This document shows positions 16,037 to 24,306 of a stretch of 35,372 nt of DNA, piece by piece. This stretch comes from Thiopontia sp964415865 (GTDB lineage Bacteria; Pseudomonadota; Gammaproteobacteria; GCF-002020875): the NCBI GenBank assembly GCA_964415865.1, contig CAYQBY010000015.1, positions 1-35,372 on the forward strand. The letters are read 5' to 3'. A program made the position numbers and the translations under genes. Numbering within the stretch: the stretch's first letter is position 1; each line of letters starts with the position of its first letter. The notes beneath the pieces were generated by a model that saw only the letters and a program-made list of their open reading frames with translations, was not told the origin of the DNA and ran no database searches.

Positions 16037-18814
16037 ATGGCTTCCTCTTGTGCAAAAATGTCCCATTCCATGAGAATCAACCGCCTACATAACCTTACCA
16101 CCCAACAAATCGGGTGGTTTTTAATCATCTCTCTTGCCCCCCTATTTATTATGGGGAGCATTGCACTTTACCTGGCGAAACAGTCAATTGCAGATGAAAT
16201 TACACGCGACCTTACCTTCGTTGGCGATATTCGTGAACATCAGATACGTGATTTTTTTAACGAACGCAAACAGCATCTGCTGAATATCTCACAATCAGAA
16301 CACCTGGCCAAACAGTTTTTATATTACGAAAGAACTCATCGAGTCTATCAACTTCCATCACCACAGATTCTTTCATCAAATAGAATTGTCCCCAGCGATG
16401 AAAACACAACTTTTCTCTCCCTGATTCAGCAGTGGGGGCTAAAAAACATGATAATGATCTCCACAGATGGAGATATATTACTGGATCTGCAACATCATGA
16501 TTCACACGACATAAATCTGCTTGATGAATTCTACTCTAACTCGGTTTTGACAGAGAGCTTCCAGGAGGCGCTAACCACACAGTCTATCTCGGAGCCCCAC
16601 CACGCCTACTATGAACCATACGAACGATTTACCACCTTTGTGGCAACCCCGGTTCGCATGCAGAACAAAACCATCGGGATACTTGCTGCAGAGATAGATA
16701 TGGATCGGCTACGAAAAATCCTCTCCAAGGAGGATCAGGGTGCGAAGCATAAAAGTAGTGAGTTGCTACTGGCCACAGAAAATGAACAGGGTATATCCAT
16801 ACTTCATCTAGGCTGGAATACGCCGCAACCAAGCGATGAGTGCATCTTATTCCGCAACAATAATCTGGACTCACTACCAATGATCCAGGCTCTGCAGGGG
16901 AAAAGTGGTGCAGGGTGGAACATTGATACCGCATGTAAACCCATTTTGGTTAGTTGGCAACCACTGGATGGATTGAACCTGGGAATGACTATGTTCAAAA
17001 CAGAGGATGCCGCACTTTCCACCATTGAGCGGCTCCGTAATATTCTCTTTCAGACAGGCGCAGTGGCAGCCATTATTGCGCTGCTACTTGCAATCATTAT
17101 CTCCTTGACCCTGACTAAACCGATCCTCAGGCTCACACGTCTTACCCGCAACATTACCGAAGGCGAAGGGGTAAAACATGCACTTGAACAGCTCCCTAAA
17201 ACTGTACGCATAAACGAGATAAGAGAGCTTTCAGAATCAATCAGGAAGATGCTCATCACGATCGATAACCAAACCCAGGATCTCAAGGAGCATAAGGAAA
17301 ATCTTGAACATCATGTCTATTATCGAACTTCAGCCCTGAAGAAAAGTCAGGAGCAAGCTGAGGATGCCAACAGAAGCAAAAGTGAGTTTCTTGCAAAGAT
17401 GAGTCATGAGATTCGTACCCCAATGAATGGAATTGTCGGGATCTCTGAACTGCTGCTAGAGACCCCACTCACGGAGCAGCAACAACAGTATGTCAACTCT
17501 CTCAACATCTCTAGTCACCATCTGTCTGAACTGCTCAGCAATATTCTCGATTTCTCAAAAATTGAAGCGCAAAAATTTACCCTGCGTAGTACCCCGTTCC
17601 TGCTCTCACAACTAACTGAACAGATAAGCTCAATTGTCAAAATTGATGCAGACAACAAAAGGCTAATCTACCACCACAATATTGATCCGGAGATCCCCGA
17701 CCACCTTCTGGGTGACCCCAAGGTTCTGCGTCAGATCATGTTGAATCTACTGAGTAACGCCATCAAATACACCAGCGAAGGTGAGGTATCACTCACCATG
17801 TCGCTGGAGATCCTTGGGGAAAATGAGGTAACAATCCGAATTCAGGTCAGTGACACAGGAAAGGGAATTCCCGAAAGTGAACAACCATATGTATTCAGTG
17901 CATTTGAACGACTGCATGAAGAGCTATCTGAGACTTCTTCAGGTACTGGTCTTGGCCTTACCATTACCAAATCTCTGGTTGAGCAGGCAGGGGGGGAGAT
18001 ATGGGTACAGAGTACTGAGGAGCATGGCAGTGACTTCTTTGTATTGCTGCCATTAAAGATTGCTGCAAAAAGCGATGTAATTACCACCACCACCGCCGCC
18101 GCCGCCGCCGCCGCAACATACACAACCAACAAACAGTACTCCATACTGCTTGCTGATGACTCAGAAATTAACCGCCTAGTGATTGAAAACTATCTCGCCG
18201 ACCCAAACTACCAGACAGTATCAGCCAAGAATGGCAGAGAAGCAGTTGATGCTTACAAGAAAGGGGGTATTGATCTGGTCCTGATGGATCTCAGGATGCC
18301 GACCCTTAACGGGTTTGAGGCAACCCAGGAAATTCGCTTGTTTGAGGACTCCAATAATCTTGTCCCTGTTCCAATTATAGCGATGACTGCTGATGTAGTA
18401 GATAAAACCAGAGAACGGGCATTTGAGAGTGGATGCAGCCACTGGTTGCCAAAACCAGCATCTAAAGATCAACTCCTACTGATGATTCGTCACGCACTTA
18501 ACCCATCAAGAGAGAGAGAAGATAGTAAAATTCCTCCCGTTGAACCATCATCAAATCAAACAGAACTGATATCCCTCTTTCTTGTTGATAGTGACAACAA
18601 ATTGCGGGTTCTGCATGAACAACTGCAGCAAAAGAAGTGGATAGATTTGGCCGAAACAGCACATGCAATCAAGGGCAATGCGCTTATTCTTGGCCTGAAT
18701 AAAATTGCTGATCTGGCTGCAACCATACAAGAACAGGCAGAACTGCGAGAGCCTGCTACAATATCAACTCTACTGAATCAGATCATGGAACAGATCAAAG
18801 AGATGCAGCAATAA
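16037..18814 (+). CDS. Hybrid sensor histidine kinase with REC and Hpt domains
   Basis: This 925-residue inner-membrane phosphorelay protein has, in order: first membrane helix (about 26-48); a large periplasmic Cache-like sensing region (about 50-335); second helix (about 336-360); HAMP (about 361-415); a coiled segment; HisKA with H457 in KMSHEIRTPMNGIVG; HATPase with NLLSNAIKYT, DTGKGIP and GTGLGLTI; a Thr/Ala linker encoded by a triplet repeat; REC with D751 in DLVLMDLRMP; and C-terminal Hpt with H876 in AHAIKGNA. The whole H-D-H relay is in one chain, and the partner regulator overlaps its stop by one base. The start is uncertain among ATGs at 16037, 16058 and 16070. The signal sensed is unknown. 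Confidence 0.93.
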   Translation: MASSCAKMSHSMRINRLHNLTTQQIGWFLIISLAPLFIMGSIALYLAKQSIADEITRDLTFVGDIREHQIRDFFNERKQHLLNISQSEHLAKQFLYYERTHRVYQLPSPQILSSNRIVPSDENTTFLSLIQQWGLKNMIMISTDGDILLDLQHHDSHDINLLDEFYSNSVLTESFQEALTTQSISEPHHAYYEPYERFTTFVATPVRMQNKTIGILAAEIDMDRLRKILSKEDQGAKHKSSELLLATENEQGISILHLGWNTPQPSDECILFRNNNLDSLPMIQALQGKSGAGWNIDTACKPILVSWQPLDGLNLGMTMFKTEDAALSTIERLRNILFQTGAVAAIIALLLAIIISLTLTKPILRLTRLTRNITEGEGVKHALEQLPKTVRINEIRELSESIRKMLITIDNQTQDLKEHKENLEHHVYYRTSALKKSQEQAEDANRSKSEFLAKMSHEIRTPMNGIVGISELLLETPLTEQQQQYVNSLNISSHHLSELLSNILDFSKIEAQKFTLRSTPFLLSQLTEQISSIVKIDADNKRLIYHHNIDPEIPDHLLGDPKVLRQIMLNLLSNAIKYTSEGEVSLTMSLEILGENEVTIRIQVSDTGKGIPESEQPYVFSAFERLHEELSETSSGTGLGLTITKSLVEQAGGEIWVQSTEEHGSDFFVLLPLKIAAKSDVITTTTAAAAAAATYTTNKQYSILLADDSEINRLVIENYLADPNYQTVSAKNGREAVDAYKKGGIDLVLMDLRMPTLNGFEATQEIRLFEDSNNLVPVPIIAMTADVVDKTRERAFESGCSHWLPKPASKDQLLLMIRHALNPSREREDSKIPPVEPSSNQTELISLFLVDSDNKLRVLHEQLQQKKWIDLAETAHAIKGNALILGLNKIADLAATIQEQAELREPATISTLLNQIMEQIKEMQQ
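18083..18112 (+). repeat. Triplet repeat (ACC)4(GCC)6 inside the kinase gene
   Basis: Four ACC and six GCC units run in frame and encode four Thr and then Ala, extended by one GCA codon. The tract sits in the linker between the HATPase and receiver domains. Length changes in whole triplets would alter linker length without breaking the frame. Confidence 0.95.
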
Positions 18815-19464
18815 TGAAAAAAATAGAGGTTATTCTTGTTGATGACCAACCTCTAATCCGTGAGGCACTCCGCACCTTTTTATCGGCATCCGCAGAGATT
18901 GAGATCATCGGAACAGCTGAAAGCGGAGCTGAGGCACTTGAGATGATTCAGACAACAACTCCAGACGTGATTATTATGGATGTACGCATGCCGAACATGG
19001 ATGGCATCGAGACAACCATCAAAATCCATAAACAATTTCCTGACCTATTGATAATAGGACTAAGCAGCATCTCGGATAAACATAGAGCCACCGAAATGCT
19101 GCAGATGGGTGCAAGTGGATATCTGACAAAAGATACCTCTCCTGCAGAGATGGTAAAAGCCATCCGTACAGTTGTGAATGGCACGCCCTACATAAGCAGA
19201 TCAATTTTCTCTGATGAGCTGGAGAGTGGTGAATCGATTGAGCAAGCAATAGAAAACATCTCCTCAAAACTACTCACTGCACGTGAAAAAGATGTACTGC
19301 GCGCACTGGCTGGCGGACTTACCAATAGTGGAATTGCAGAAAAACTTTTTGTCAGTCCACGCACCATTGAAAAACATCGGCAGAACATTATGCAAAAACT
19401 TGATCTGCAGAACGGAGTTGAACTGGTTGCGTACGCATATCGGGTTGGTATTGTCAGCGAATAA
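18814..19464 (+). CDS. NarL/LuxR-type response regulator
   Basis: This 216-residue regulator has an N-terminal receiver domain (about 1-120; acidic pocket DDQ near the start, phospho-acceptor D56 in VIIMDVRMPNMDG, and the Lys switch region YLTKDTSP). A C-terminal LuxR helix-turn-helix follows (about 148-212; LTAREKDVLRALAGGLTNSG and VSPRTIEKHRQNIMQKL). The ATG overlaps the kinase TAA by one base, so the two are translationally coupled and should form one phosphorelay, with the kinase Hpt as phosphodonor. The 22-bp palindrome 18 bp after its stop is a candidate binding site. The regulon is not evident. Confidence 0.95.
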   Translation: MKKIEVILVDDQPLIREALRTFLSASAEIEIIGTAESGAEALEMIQTTTPDVIIMDVRMPNMDGIETTIKIHKQFPDLLIIGLSSISDKHRATEMLQMGASGYLTKDTSPAEMVKAIRTVVNGTPYISRSIFSDELESGESIEQAIENISSKLLTAREKDVLRALAGGLTNSGIAEKLFVSPRTIEKHRQNIMQKLDLQNGVELVAYAYRVGIVSE

Positions 19465-19481
19465 AATAGCAGGTCTCGATA

Positions 19482-19503
19482 AAATACGTAGTTCTACGTA
19501 TTT
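19482..19503. promoter_or_regulatory. Perfect 22-bp palindrome, candidate operator
   Basis: AAATACGTAG (19482-19491), a TT spacer and CTACGTATTT (19494-19503) form a perfect 10-bp inverted repeat. It lies between the response regulator stop and a small membrane-peptide gene starting at 19539. The stem is AT-rich and lacks a T-run, so it is a poor terminator. Size and symmetry suit a NarL/LuxR-type dimer. Confidence 0.5.
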
Positions 19504-19538
19504 ACCGTAACAACCAATACAACTTAATCTCCCTCTTC

Positions 19539-19712
19539 ATGAAAAGAGGAGAAAAAACAACAAGATCTTTTATCTCGTCAGAGATAATTCTCTCTACCAC
19601 AACCGGTATTCTCTATGGCTTTGGAATAGCAATTGTTATTCTGTTTGTGATTTTAATGTCGGTAGATCAGGAGGCCATCTCCTCAATCAGCAACATCCTG
19701 TTTGGAATATAG
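19539..19712 (+). CDS. Small single-span membrane peptide, hypothetical
   Basis: This open frame of 57 codons starts MKRGEKTTRSFISSE and has one strong hydrophobic helix (about 25-42: FGIAIVILFVILMS), with a short tail ending in ILFGI. No family is recognised. No strong ribosome site precedes the ATG, although CTCCCTCTTC lies upstream. It begins 36 bp after the palindrome at 19482-19503 and its end reaches the beginning of the next gene. The peptide might act with the following protein as a membrane tether, or be what remains of a larger membrane sensor. Coding status is moderate only. Confidence 0.45.
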   Translation: MKRGEKTTRSFISSEIILSTTTGILYGFGIAIVILFVILMSVDQEAISSISNILFGI

Positions 19713-19725
19713 GCCATACCAACCA

Positions 19726-20274
19726 ATGCATCTGGCACATACGCAAATCAAGGGTGATCCATCAATCAGACAAAACCTCTTCATGCAGACTCGAACCGTC
19801 AGTGCCATGGAGCAACAAATTGACCCCGTCAACAGACTCGTTGAAAAACTTTTTCTTGAACGAGGAGCATTTCATGTACAGCTGAAGTACTCCAGCTCAG
19901 CAACAACTCTCTGGTTTAATGATCAGCCATATCATGACCGTCTGCTAACCATCGAACAGATGATATCGCCCGATTTCATTAACTCCATAAAAGTCCAACC
20001 ATTCTCGCCACTCTCCACCATCTCCAGAGATCAGATAATGCCAGTTCTGGAGCTCTTCAAATCTCTGCGACTGGCAGATGAGAATGCCTATCTCCGGTGC
20101 GGGTCTCTCAACATCGTAACCGGTATGGTGGAACTGAACTTCTCTTGTGATGGCACCCACTACCTTACAGTTTCAGAGTTTCTGCGAAGAAATATCTCAT
20201 TCTGGATTAACGGTAGTGACAACTACTACACCTCTGACCACCAAGTGACATCCATAACCTCAGCTGTTGCGTAA
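19726..20274 (+). CDS. Paralogue of the C-terminal domain of the PDC-sensor protein at 20948
   Basis: The 182-residue protein (from the ATG at 19726; a TTG at 19702 is also open and would overlap the previous frame) aligns along nearly its whole length with residues about 155-316 of the minus-strand protein at 20948-21898. Shared blocks are KGDPSIR, LFMQ, ERG-FH, SSS-TLW, GSLNI, LNFSCDG-HYL and SFW. I know no named domain with this pattern. The PDC-like sensor half is absent here. The N-terminus lacks a signal peptide. A terminator follows at 20284. It may be a stand-alone copy of the output domain or a decayed full-length paralogue. Confidence 0.75.
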   Translation: MHLAHTQIKGDPSIRQNLFMQTRTVSAMEQQIDPVNRLVEKLFLERGAFHVQLKYSSSATTLWFNDQPYHDRLLTIEQMISPDFINSIKVQPFSPLSTISRDQIMPVLELFKSLRLADENAYLRCGSLNIVTGMVELNFSCDGTHYLTVSEFLRRNISFWINGSDNYYTSDHQVTSITSAVA

Positions 20275-20283
20275 TCTGACATC

Positions 20284-20315
20284 AAATCTCTCTGTATCGC
20301 AGGGGAGATTTTTTT
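20284..20315 (+). terminator. Rho-independent terminator
   Basis: AAATCTCTCT (20284-20293) pairs with GGGGAGATTT (20302-20311), using two G-T pairs, and is followed by T (20309-20315). It ends the transcript of the preceding gene and separates it from the DUF302 gene. Confidence 0.75.
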
Positions 20316-20389
20316 GTCCCGCGCAAAAAAATAGATTACCATTGGAGATCGTCACAATAAAAAAATAACTGAGGGGAGTCAGTCACACT

Positions 20390-20872
20390 ATGAAAAAACT
20401 TGTTCAATTACTATTCACACTTACATTCACTCTAATTGCGAGCCAATCCTCTGCATTTGAGTTCAAGGATATGTATGTTGCCACCGATATTGAGGAGGGA
20501 ATAACTGCTGAGGAGGTTGATGAGTCGCTCAAGCAGCTTTCAATCAGCGAGGGTATTCTTCATGTCGCCATGTTCCCGCTATCCAAGCAGGTTACAAAAG
20601 TTACTGGCAAGCCTTATCGTCATCTGAGTATTCACAATATCTGCGACGCCAAAACTGCTGCTGTCCTGGCTGATGTTTCTGATGCCTTTGTCATCGTGAT
20701 GCCGTGCCGAATTGCCGTTGTTGAGGGAAAGGATGGCAAGATCAGAATGTGGAGCATGAACCCTGCGATGATCACAGCCATGGAGATGCCGCCAGAGGCA
20801 AAAGCGATGGCTGAGGAAGTTGCCAACAAAATTAACAATATTATTGAGGGTGCTGCAGAGGGTGCCTTCTAG
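20390..20872 (+). CDS. Exported DUF302 family protein
   Basis: The 160-residue protein has a signal peptide (about 1-22, MKKLVQLLFTLTFTLIASQS, cut after SSA). The mature part resembles the DUF302 family: NICDAKTAAVLADVSDAF, VIVMPCRIAVVEGKDG and a following methionine-rich stretch (MWSMNPAMITAMEMP). DUF302 proteins are small and of unknown function, and are often found in bacteria that metabolise sulfur compounds or respire them. GAGGGGAG precedes the ATG at usable spacing. It has its own terminator on each side and is convergent with the PDC-sensor gene. A single CDAK and a CRIA cysteine are conserved in the family. Confidence 0.75.
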   Translation: MKKLVQLLFTLTFTLIASQSSAFEFKDMYVATDIEEGITAEEVDESLKQLSISEGILHVAMFPLSKQVTKVTGKPYRHLSIHNICDAKTAAVLADVSDAFVIVMPCRIAVVEGKDGKIRMWSMNPAMITAMEMPPEAKAMAEEVANKINNIIEGAAEGAF

Positions 20873-20898
20873 CGCAGATTGCATCCAACCTGAAAACC

Positions 20899-20927
20899 AA
20901 AAAACCGCTCGATTAGAGCGGTTTTTT
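20899..20927. terminator. Bidirectional rho-independent terminator
   Basis: AAAAAACCGCTC (20899-20910) pairs perfectly with GAGCGGTTTTTT (20916-20927) around GATTA. It lies between the converging DUF302 gene and the PDC-sensor gene and carries a T-run in both directions. Confidence 0.92.
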
Positions 20928-20947
20928 ATTGGGTAGGCAGTATCTGC

Positions 20948-21898
20948 TCAGGAACCAAACCAGAAACTCTCATCCATCTCCATAAACTCCTCATACGGCA
21001 GATAGTGGGAGCCATCGCAGGAGAAATTGAGTGCCACAATTCCATTGATAATATTGAGTGAGCCTGCACGAAGATAGATCGTCTCATCCACCTCTCGTAA
21101 CCATTTAAAGCGCTCAAGAATATCTCGCACCATATCTTGGGGTACCAGAGCATCCTCTGGATATTGTCGCAGTGGATATGCCAGACACACAGACGGGTTC
21201 AGAATCTCATCCAGCACATGAACACGATACCGATATGGATCATCATAAATCCACAGGGTTGCCCGCGAACTTGAGAAGTGAAGTTTGGCATGAAAAATGC
21301 CGCGCTCTACAATAAGCTCATCAATGGTCGACAATACATCATCAATCCTCTCATCCATAGGACTGGTTGCCCTACTCTGCATAAAGAGAGTGTCACGAAT
21401 TGATGGATCACCCTTTACCTGCATCCAGATACGACGATCCTCTGAAGGCTGATCAATCTCCGGAAGCATGCTGAGCTCAAAATCAGCACAGACAAACCCC
21501 TTGGCACCATCACTATCCCTCACCAGCTGCACCGCAGTAATCAGGCTACGGCGATTAGTCTGACTAATATATACATCCGAGAGAAAAAACCCGCTACTGG
21601 GCACCACCTTGGAGACATATGGACGCTCTGAAAGATCCTGCCCAATACGACTATCATCGAATTTGCCGTCAGCAAAAACATTGGAGCTTAGCTGAATACC
21701 ATTAACATCCATAATATATAGCAGCCTACAGGCTGGCGCATCATCACAATTCTCATAGGCCTCATGTAGCACCTGATCAAGCTTGTCACGATCTCCCCAC
21801 CCCTGAGCACAGCGCTCAGCAAGACGCCCCATGAAGTCACCAAGGTGATCTTCCAGTAGGTTTTTCCTGGACTGAATGGTCTCTGTAAATGTATTCAT
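20948..21898 (-). CDS. Cytoplasmic PDC/Cache-like sensor protein with a novel C-terminal domain
   Basis: The 316-residue protein starts at the ATG at 21898 after AGGAGAGAG. Residues about 5-155 resemble a PDC (Cache) ligand-binding fold: a long N-terminal helix, then LLYIMDVNGIQLSSNV, RPYVSKV-SGFFLSDVYIS and LITAVQLVRD-GFVCADFEL. There is no signal peptide or membrane helix, which is unusual for this fold. The last 160 residues are the domain shared with the protein at 19726-20274 (KGDPSIRDTLFMQSR, GSLNIINGIVALNFSCDGSH). No kinase, GGDEF or methyl-accepting output is present, so the shared domain may itself be the output. The adjacent two-component genes suggest a signalling context, but this is inference. 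Confidence 0.75.
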   Translation of the reverse strand: MNTFTETIQSRKNLLEDHLGDFMGRLAERCAQGWGDRDKLDQVLHEAYENCDDAPACRLLYIMDVNGIQLSSNVFADGKFDDSRIGQDLSERPYVSKVVPSSGFFLSDVYISQTNRRSLITAVQLVRDSDGAKGFVCADFELSMLPEIDQPSEDRRIWMQVKGDPSIRDTLFMQSRATSPMDERIDDVLSTIDELIVERGIFHAKLHFSSSRATLWIYDDPYRYRVHVLDEILNPSVCLAYPLRQYPEDALVPQDMVRDILERFKWLREVDETIYLRAGSLNIINGIVALNFSCDGSHYLPYEEFMEMDESFWFGS

Positions 21899-21961
21899 TC
21901 GCTCTCTCTCCTCTGCCGCTATACTATATCGTAATAGTCAGGATTGAATTATGATTTTTGC

Positions 21962-22351
21962 ATGAACAGTGAGGATACCTTACGGTTGGACAAGTGGTTA
22001 TGGGCTGCCCGTTTCTTTAAAACCAGGCGCCTTGCCACTGCTGCAATATCTGGCGGAAAAGTTCACCTGAATGGCAACCGCATCAAGCCATCACGGATGA
22101 TAAAACCTGGAGATCAACTGCAAATTTTGCGTGGTGATACCCGGTTTGAGGTCGAGATTATCAAGCTAAACCGCCACCGTCGCCCCGCCAGTGAAGCCCA
22201 ACAACTCTACCAGGAGACTGCGGAGAGCCTGAAAGCAAGGTTTGAAATTGTGGAACAGAAGAGGCTTGAGGCAGACTCCAGAGCCCATCGGGTGCGCCGC
22301 CCTGACAAACGTCAACGCCGCAAACTGATGGAGATCAAGAGCCGCTTATAA
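21962..22351 (+). CDS. hslR: Heat shock protein 15 (Hsp15), S4 RNA-binding protein
   Basis: Hsp15 binds 50S subunits carrying a stranded nascent chain and helps rescue them. The 129-residue protein starts with the S4 domain (LRLDKWLWAARFFKTRRLA, GGKVHLNGNRIKPSRMIKPGD). It continues into the family's basic tail (RRPASEAQQLYQETAES and RRPDKRQRRKLM). I start it at the ATG at 21962; an in-frame TTG at 21944 is less likely. No clear ribosome site is seen. It converges on typA with 28 bp between stops. Confidence 0.94.
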   Translation: MNSEDTLRLDKWLWAARFFKTRRLATAAISGGKVHLNGNRIKPSRMIKPGDQLQILRGDTRFEVEIIKLNRHRRPASEAQQLYQETAESLKARFEIVEQKRLEADSRAHRVRRPDKRQRRKLMEIKSRL

Positions 22352-22379
22352 GACTGGATACATGGATGCAGCTGCTTGA

Positions 22380-24203
22380 TTATGCTGGCCTGGCTGCACG
22401 TTTGCGCTCATTCTCTGTCAACAACTTCTTGCGTAGACGAATAGATTCAGGGGTCACCTCTACCAACTCATCATCATTGATAAACTCCAGCGCCTGCTCG
22501 AGGGTCATTTTAATGGGCGAGGAGAGAATCAGATTCTCATCCGTACCCGCTGCACGAACATTGGTCAACTGTTTGGCCTTCAGCGGATTGACCACCAGGT
22601 CATTATCACGGGAGTGGATACCTATCAACATCCCCTCATAAACATCCTCGGCATGACCAATAAAGAGTCGTCCACGCTCCTGAAGATTGAAGAGTGCATA
22701 CGCAAGCGCCTTGCCCTTATCCTTGGATATCAACACTCCGTTATGGCGCTCACCAATCTTACCCTCTACCCTTGGTCCGTACTGCTCAAAAGTATGGTAG
22801 ATAAGTCCAGTACCTGATGTAGCAGTAAGAAACTCTGTACGGAAACCAATTAACCCTCTGGATGGGATTGTGTAGTCCATACGAATACGACCCTTGCCAT
22901 CGGGTACCATGTCTGTCAATTCACCCTTACGCTCACCCAGTTTCTCCATAACAGAGCCTTGATGATCCTCCTCCACATCCACAGTAAGGCTCTCGTATGG
23001 CTCACTTACTACACCGTCTATCTCCCGAATAATAACCTCAGGACGAGAGATTCCAAGCTCATACCCCTCACGGCGCATATTCTCGATCAGAATGGAAAGA
23101 TGTAGTTCACCTCGACCAGAAACTCTGAATTTATCCGGATCATCACCCTCATCTACACGTAGGGCCACGTTGTGAATCAGCTCTTGCTGTAGGCGCTCAC
23201 GAATATTTCGACTGGTCACAAACTTGCCCTCCAGTCCTGCAAAAGGAGAGTTATTAACCTGAAAGGTCATACTCAGTGTTGGTTCATCAACTGTTAGCGG
23301 AGGAAGTGCCTCAACCATATTGGGGTCACAGATGGTGTCTGAGATCTTAAGCCCATCAATGCCGGTAAAGGCGACAATATCCCCTGCAGCCGCCTGCTCA
23401 ACCTCAACTCGCTCAAGCCCATGAAAACCGAGAATCTGCAACATTCTTCCATTCCTCTTGCTGCCATCAGCAGAGAGGATGGTCACTGCGGAGTTGGTGG
23501 TGATACTGCCTCGCTCAATTCTGCCTACCCCAATTACCCCAACATAACTAGAGTAATCCAGTGCACTAACCTGCATCCGGAAAGTACCATCCACGTTCAC
23601 ATCTGGTACTGGGACATTCTCGATGATTGCCTCAAACAGCGGCGTCATATCACCTTCTCTTGCCTCAGCATCCAGACTTGCAAAACCTTGCAGTGCAGAT
23701 GCATATACCACCGGAAAATCCATCTGCTCATCCGTTGCCCCGAGCCGGTCAAACAGATCAAAAGTCTGATCAACTGCCCAATCTGGGCGTGATCCTGGAC
23801 GATCAACCTTGTTAACCACAACCACTGGACGCAGACCTTGTGCCAGTGCTTTCTGGGTTACAAAACGGGTTTGAGGCATAGGACCCTCAACTGCATCAAC
23901 CAATAACAGCACCGAATCTACCATGGATAAAACACGCTCCACCTCACCACCAAAATCGGCATGTCCAGGAGTATCCACAATATTGATTCTGTAGTCGTTC
24001 CAGGTGATCGCCGTATTTTTAGAGAGGATAGTGATGCCACGCTCCTTCTCCAGATCATTGGAGTCCATCACCCGCTCCTCAGCCTCACCACGCACCTCCA
24101 ATGTGCCGGACTGCTGTAGCAGTTGATCAACCAGAGTGGTTTTACCGTGGTCGACGTGGGCGATGATTGCGACGTTACGCAGATTTTCAATGGGGTTTGA
24201 CAT
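22380..24203 (-). CDS. typA: Ribosome-associated GTPase TypA/BipA
   Basis: TypA is a translational GTPase related to EF-G that aids 50S assembly and growth under cold and stress. The 607-residue protein has the P-loop AHVDHGKTTLVDQLL, switch I with RGITI, DTPGHADFGGEVERVL, the specificity motif NKVDRPG, then beta-barrel domains, the EF-G-like domains III and V, and the TypA C-terminal domain (GRLFIGHAEDVYEGMLIGIH). The start is the ATG at 24203, although a TTG lies directly before it. It stands alone on the minus strand, divergent from the gene at 24307. Confidence 0.98.
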   Translation of the reverse strand: MSNPIENLRNVAIIAHVDHGKTTLVDQLLQQSGTLEVRGEAEERVMDSNDLEKERGITILSKNTAITWNDYRINIVDTPGHADFGGEVERVLSMVDSVLLLVDAVEGPMPQTRFVTQKALAQGLRPVVVVNKVDRPGSRPDWAVDQTFDLFDRLGATDEQMDFPVVYASALQGFASLDAEAREGDMTPLFEAIIENVPVPDVNVDGTFRMQVSALDYSSYVGVIGVGRIERGSITTNSAVTILSADGSKRNGRMLQILGFHGLERVEVEQAAAGDIVAFTGIDGLKISDTICDPNMVEALPPLTVDEPTLSMTFQVNNSPFAGLEGKFVTSRNIRERLQQELIHNVALRVDEGDDPDKFRVSGRGELHLSILIENMRREGYELGISRPEVIIREIDGVVSEPYESLTVDVEEDHQGSVMEKLGERKGELTDMVPDGKGRIRMDYTIPSRGLIGFRTEFLTATSGTGLIYHTFEQYGPRVEGKIGERHNGVLISKDKGKALAYALFNLQERGRLFIGHAEDVYEGMLIGIHSRDNDLVVNPLKAKQLTNVRAAGTDENLILSSPIKMTLEQALEFINDDELVEVTPESIRLRKKLLTENERKRAARPA

Positions 24204-24306
24204 CAAATGGCACCGAAATATTTGGGGAGGAAGAATCAGCAGACGCCTGTAAAAATAGGATTTTTAGAAGTGCCGTCAGGATAAACGATCAATTATACTA
24301 TGAATC

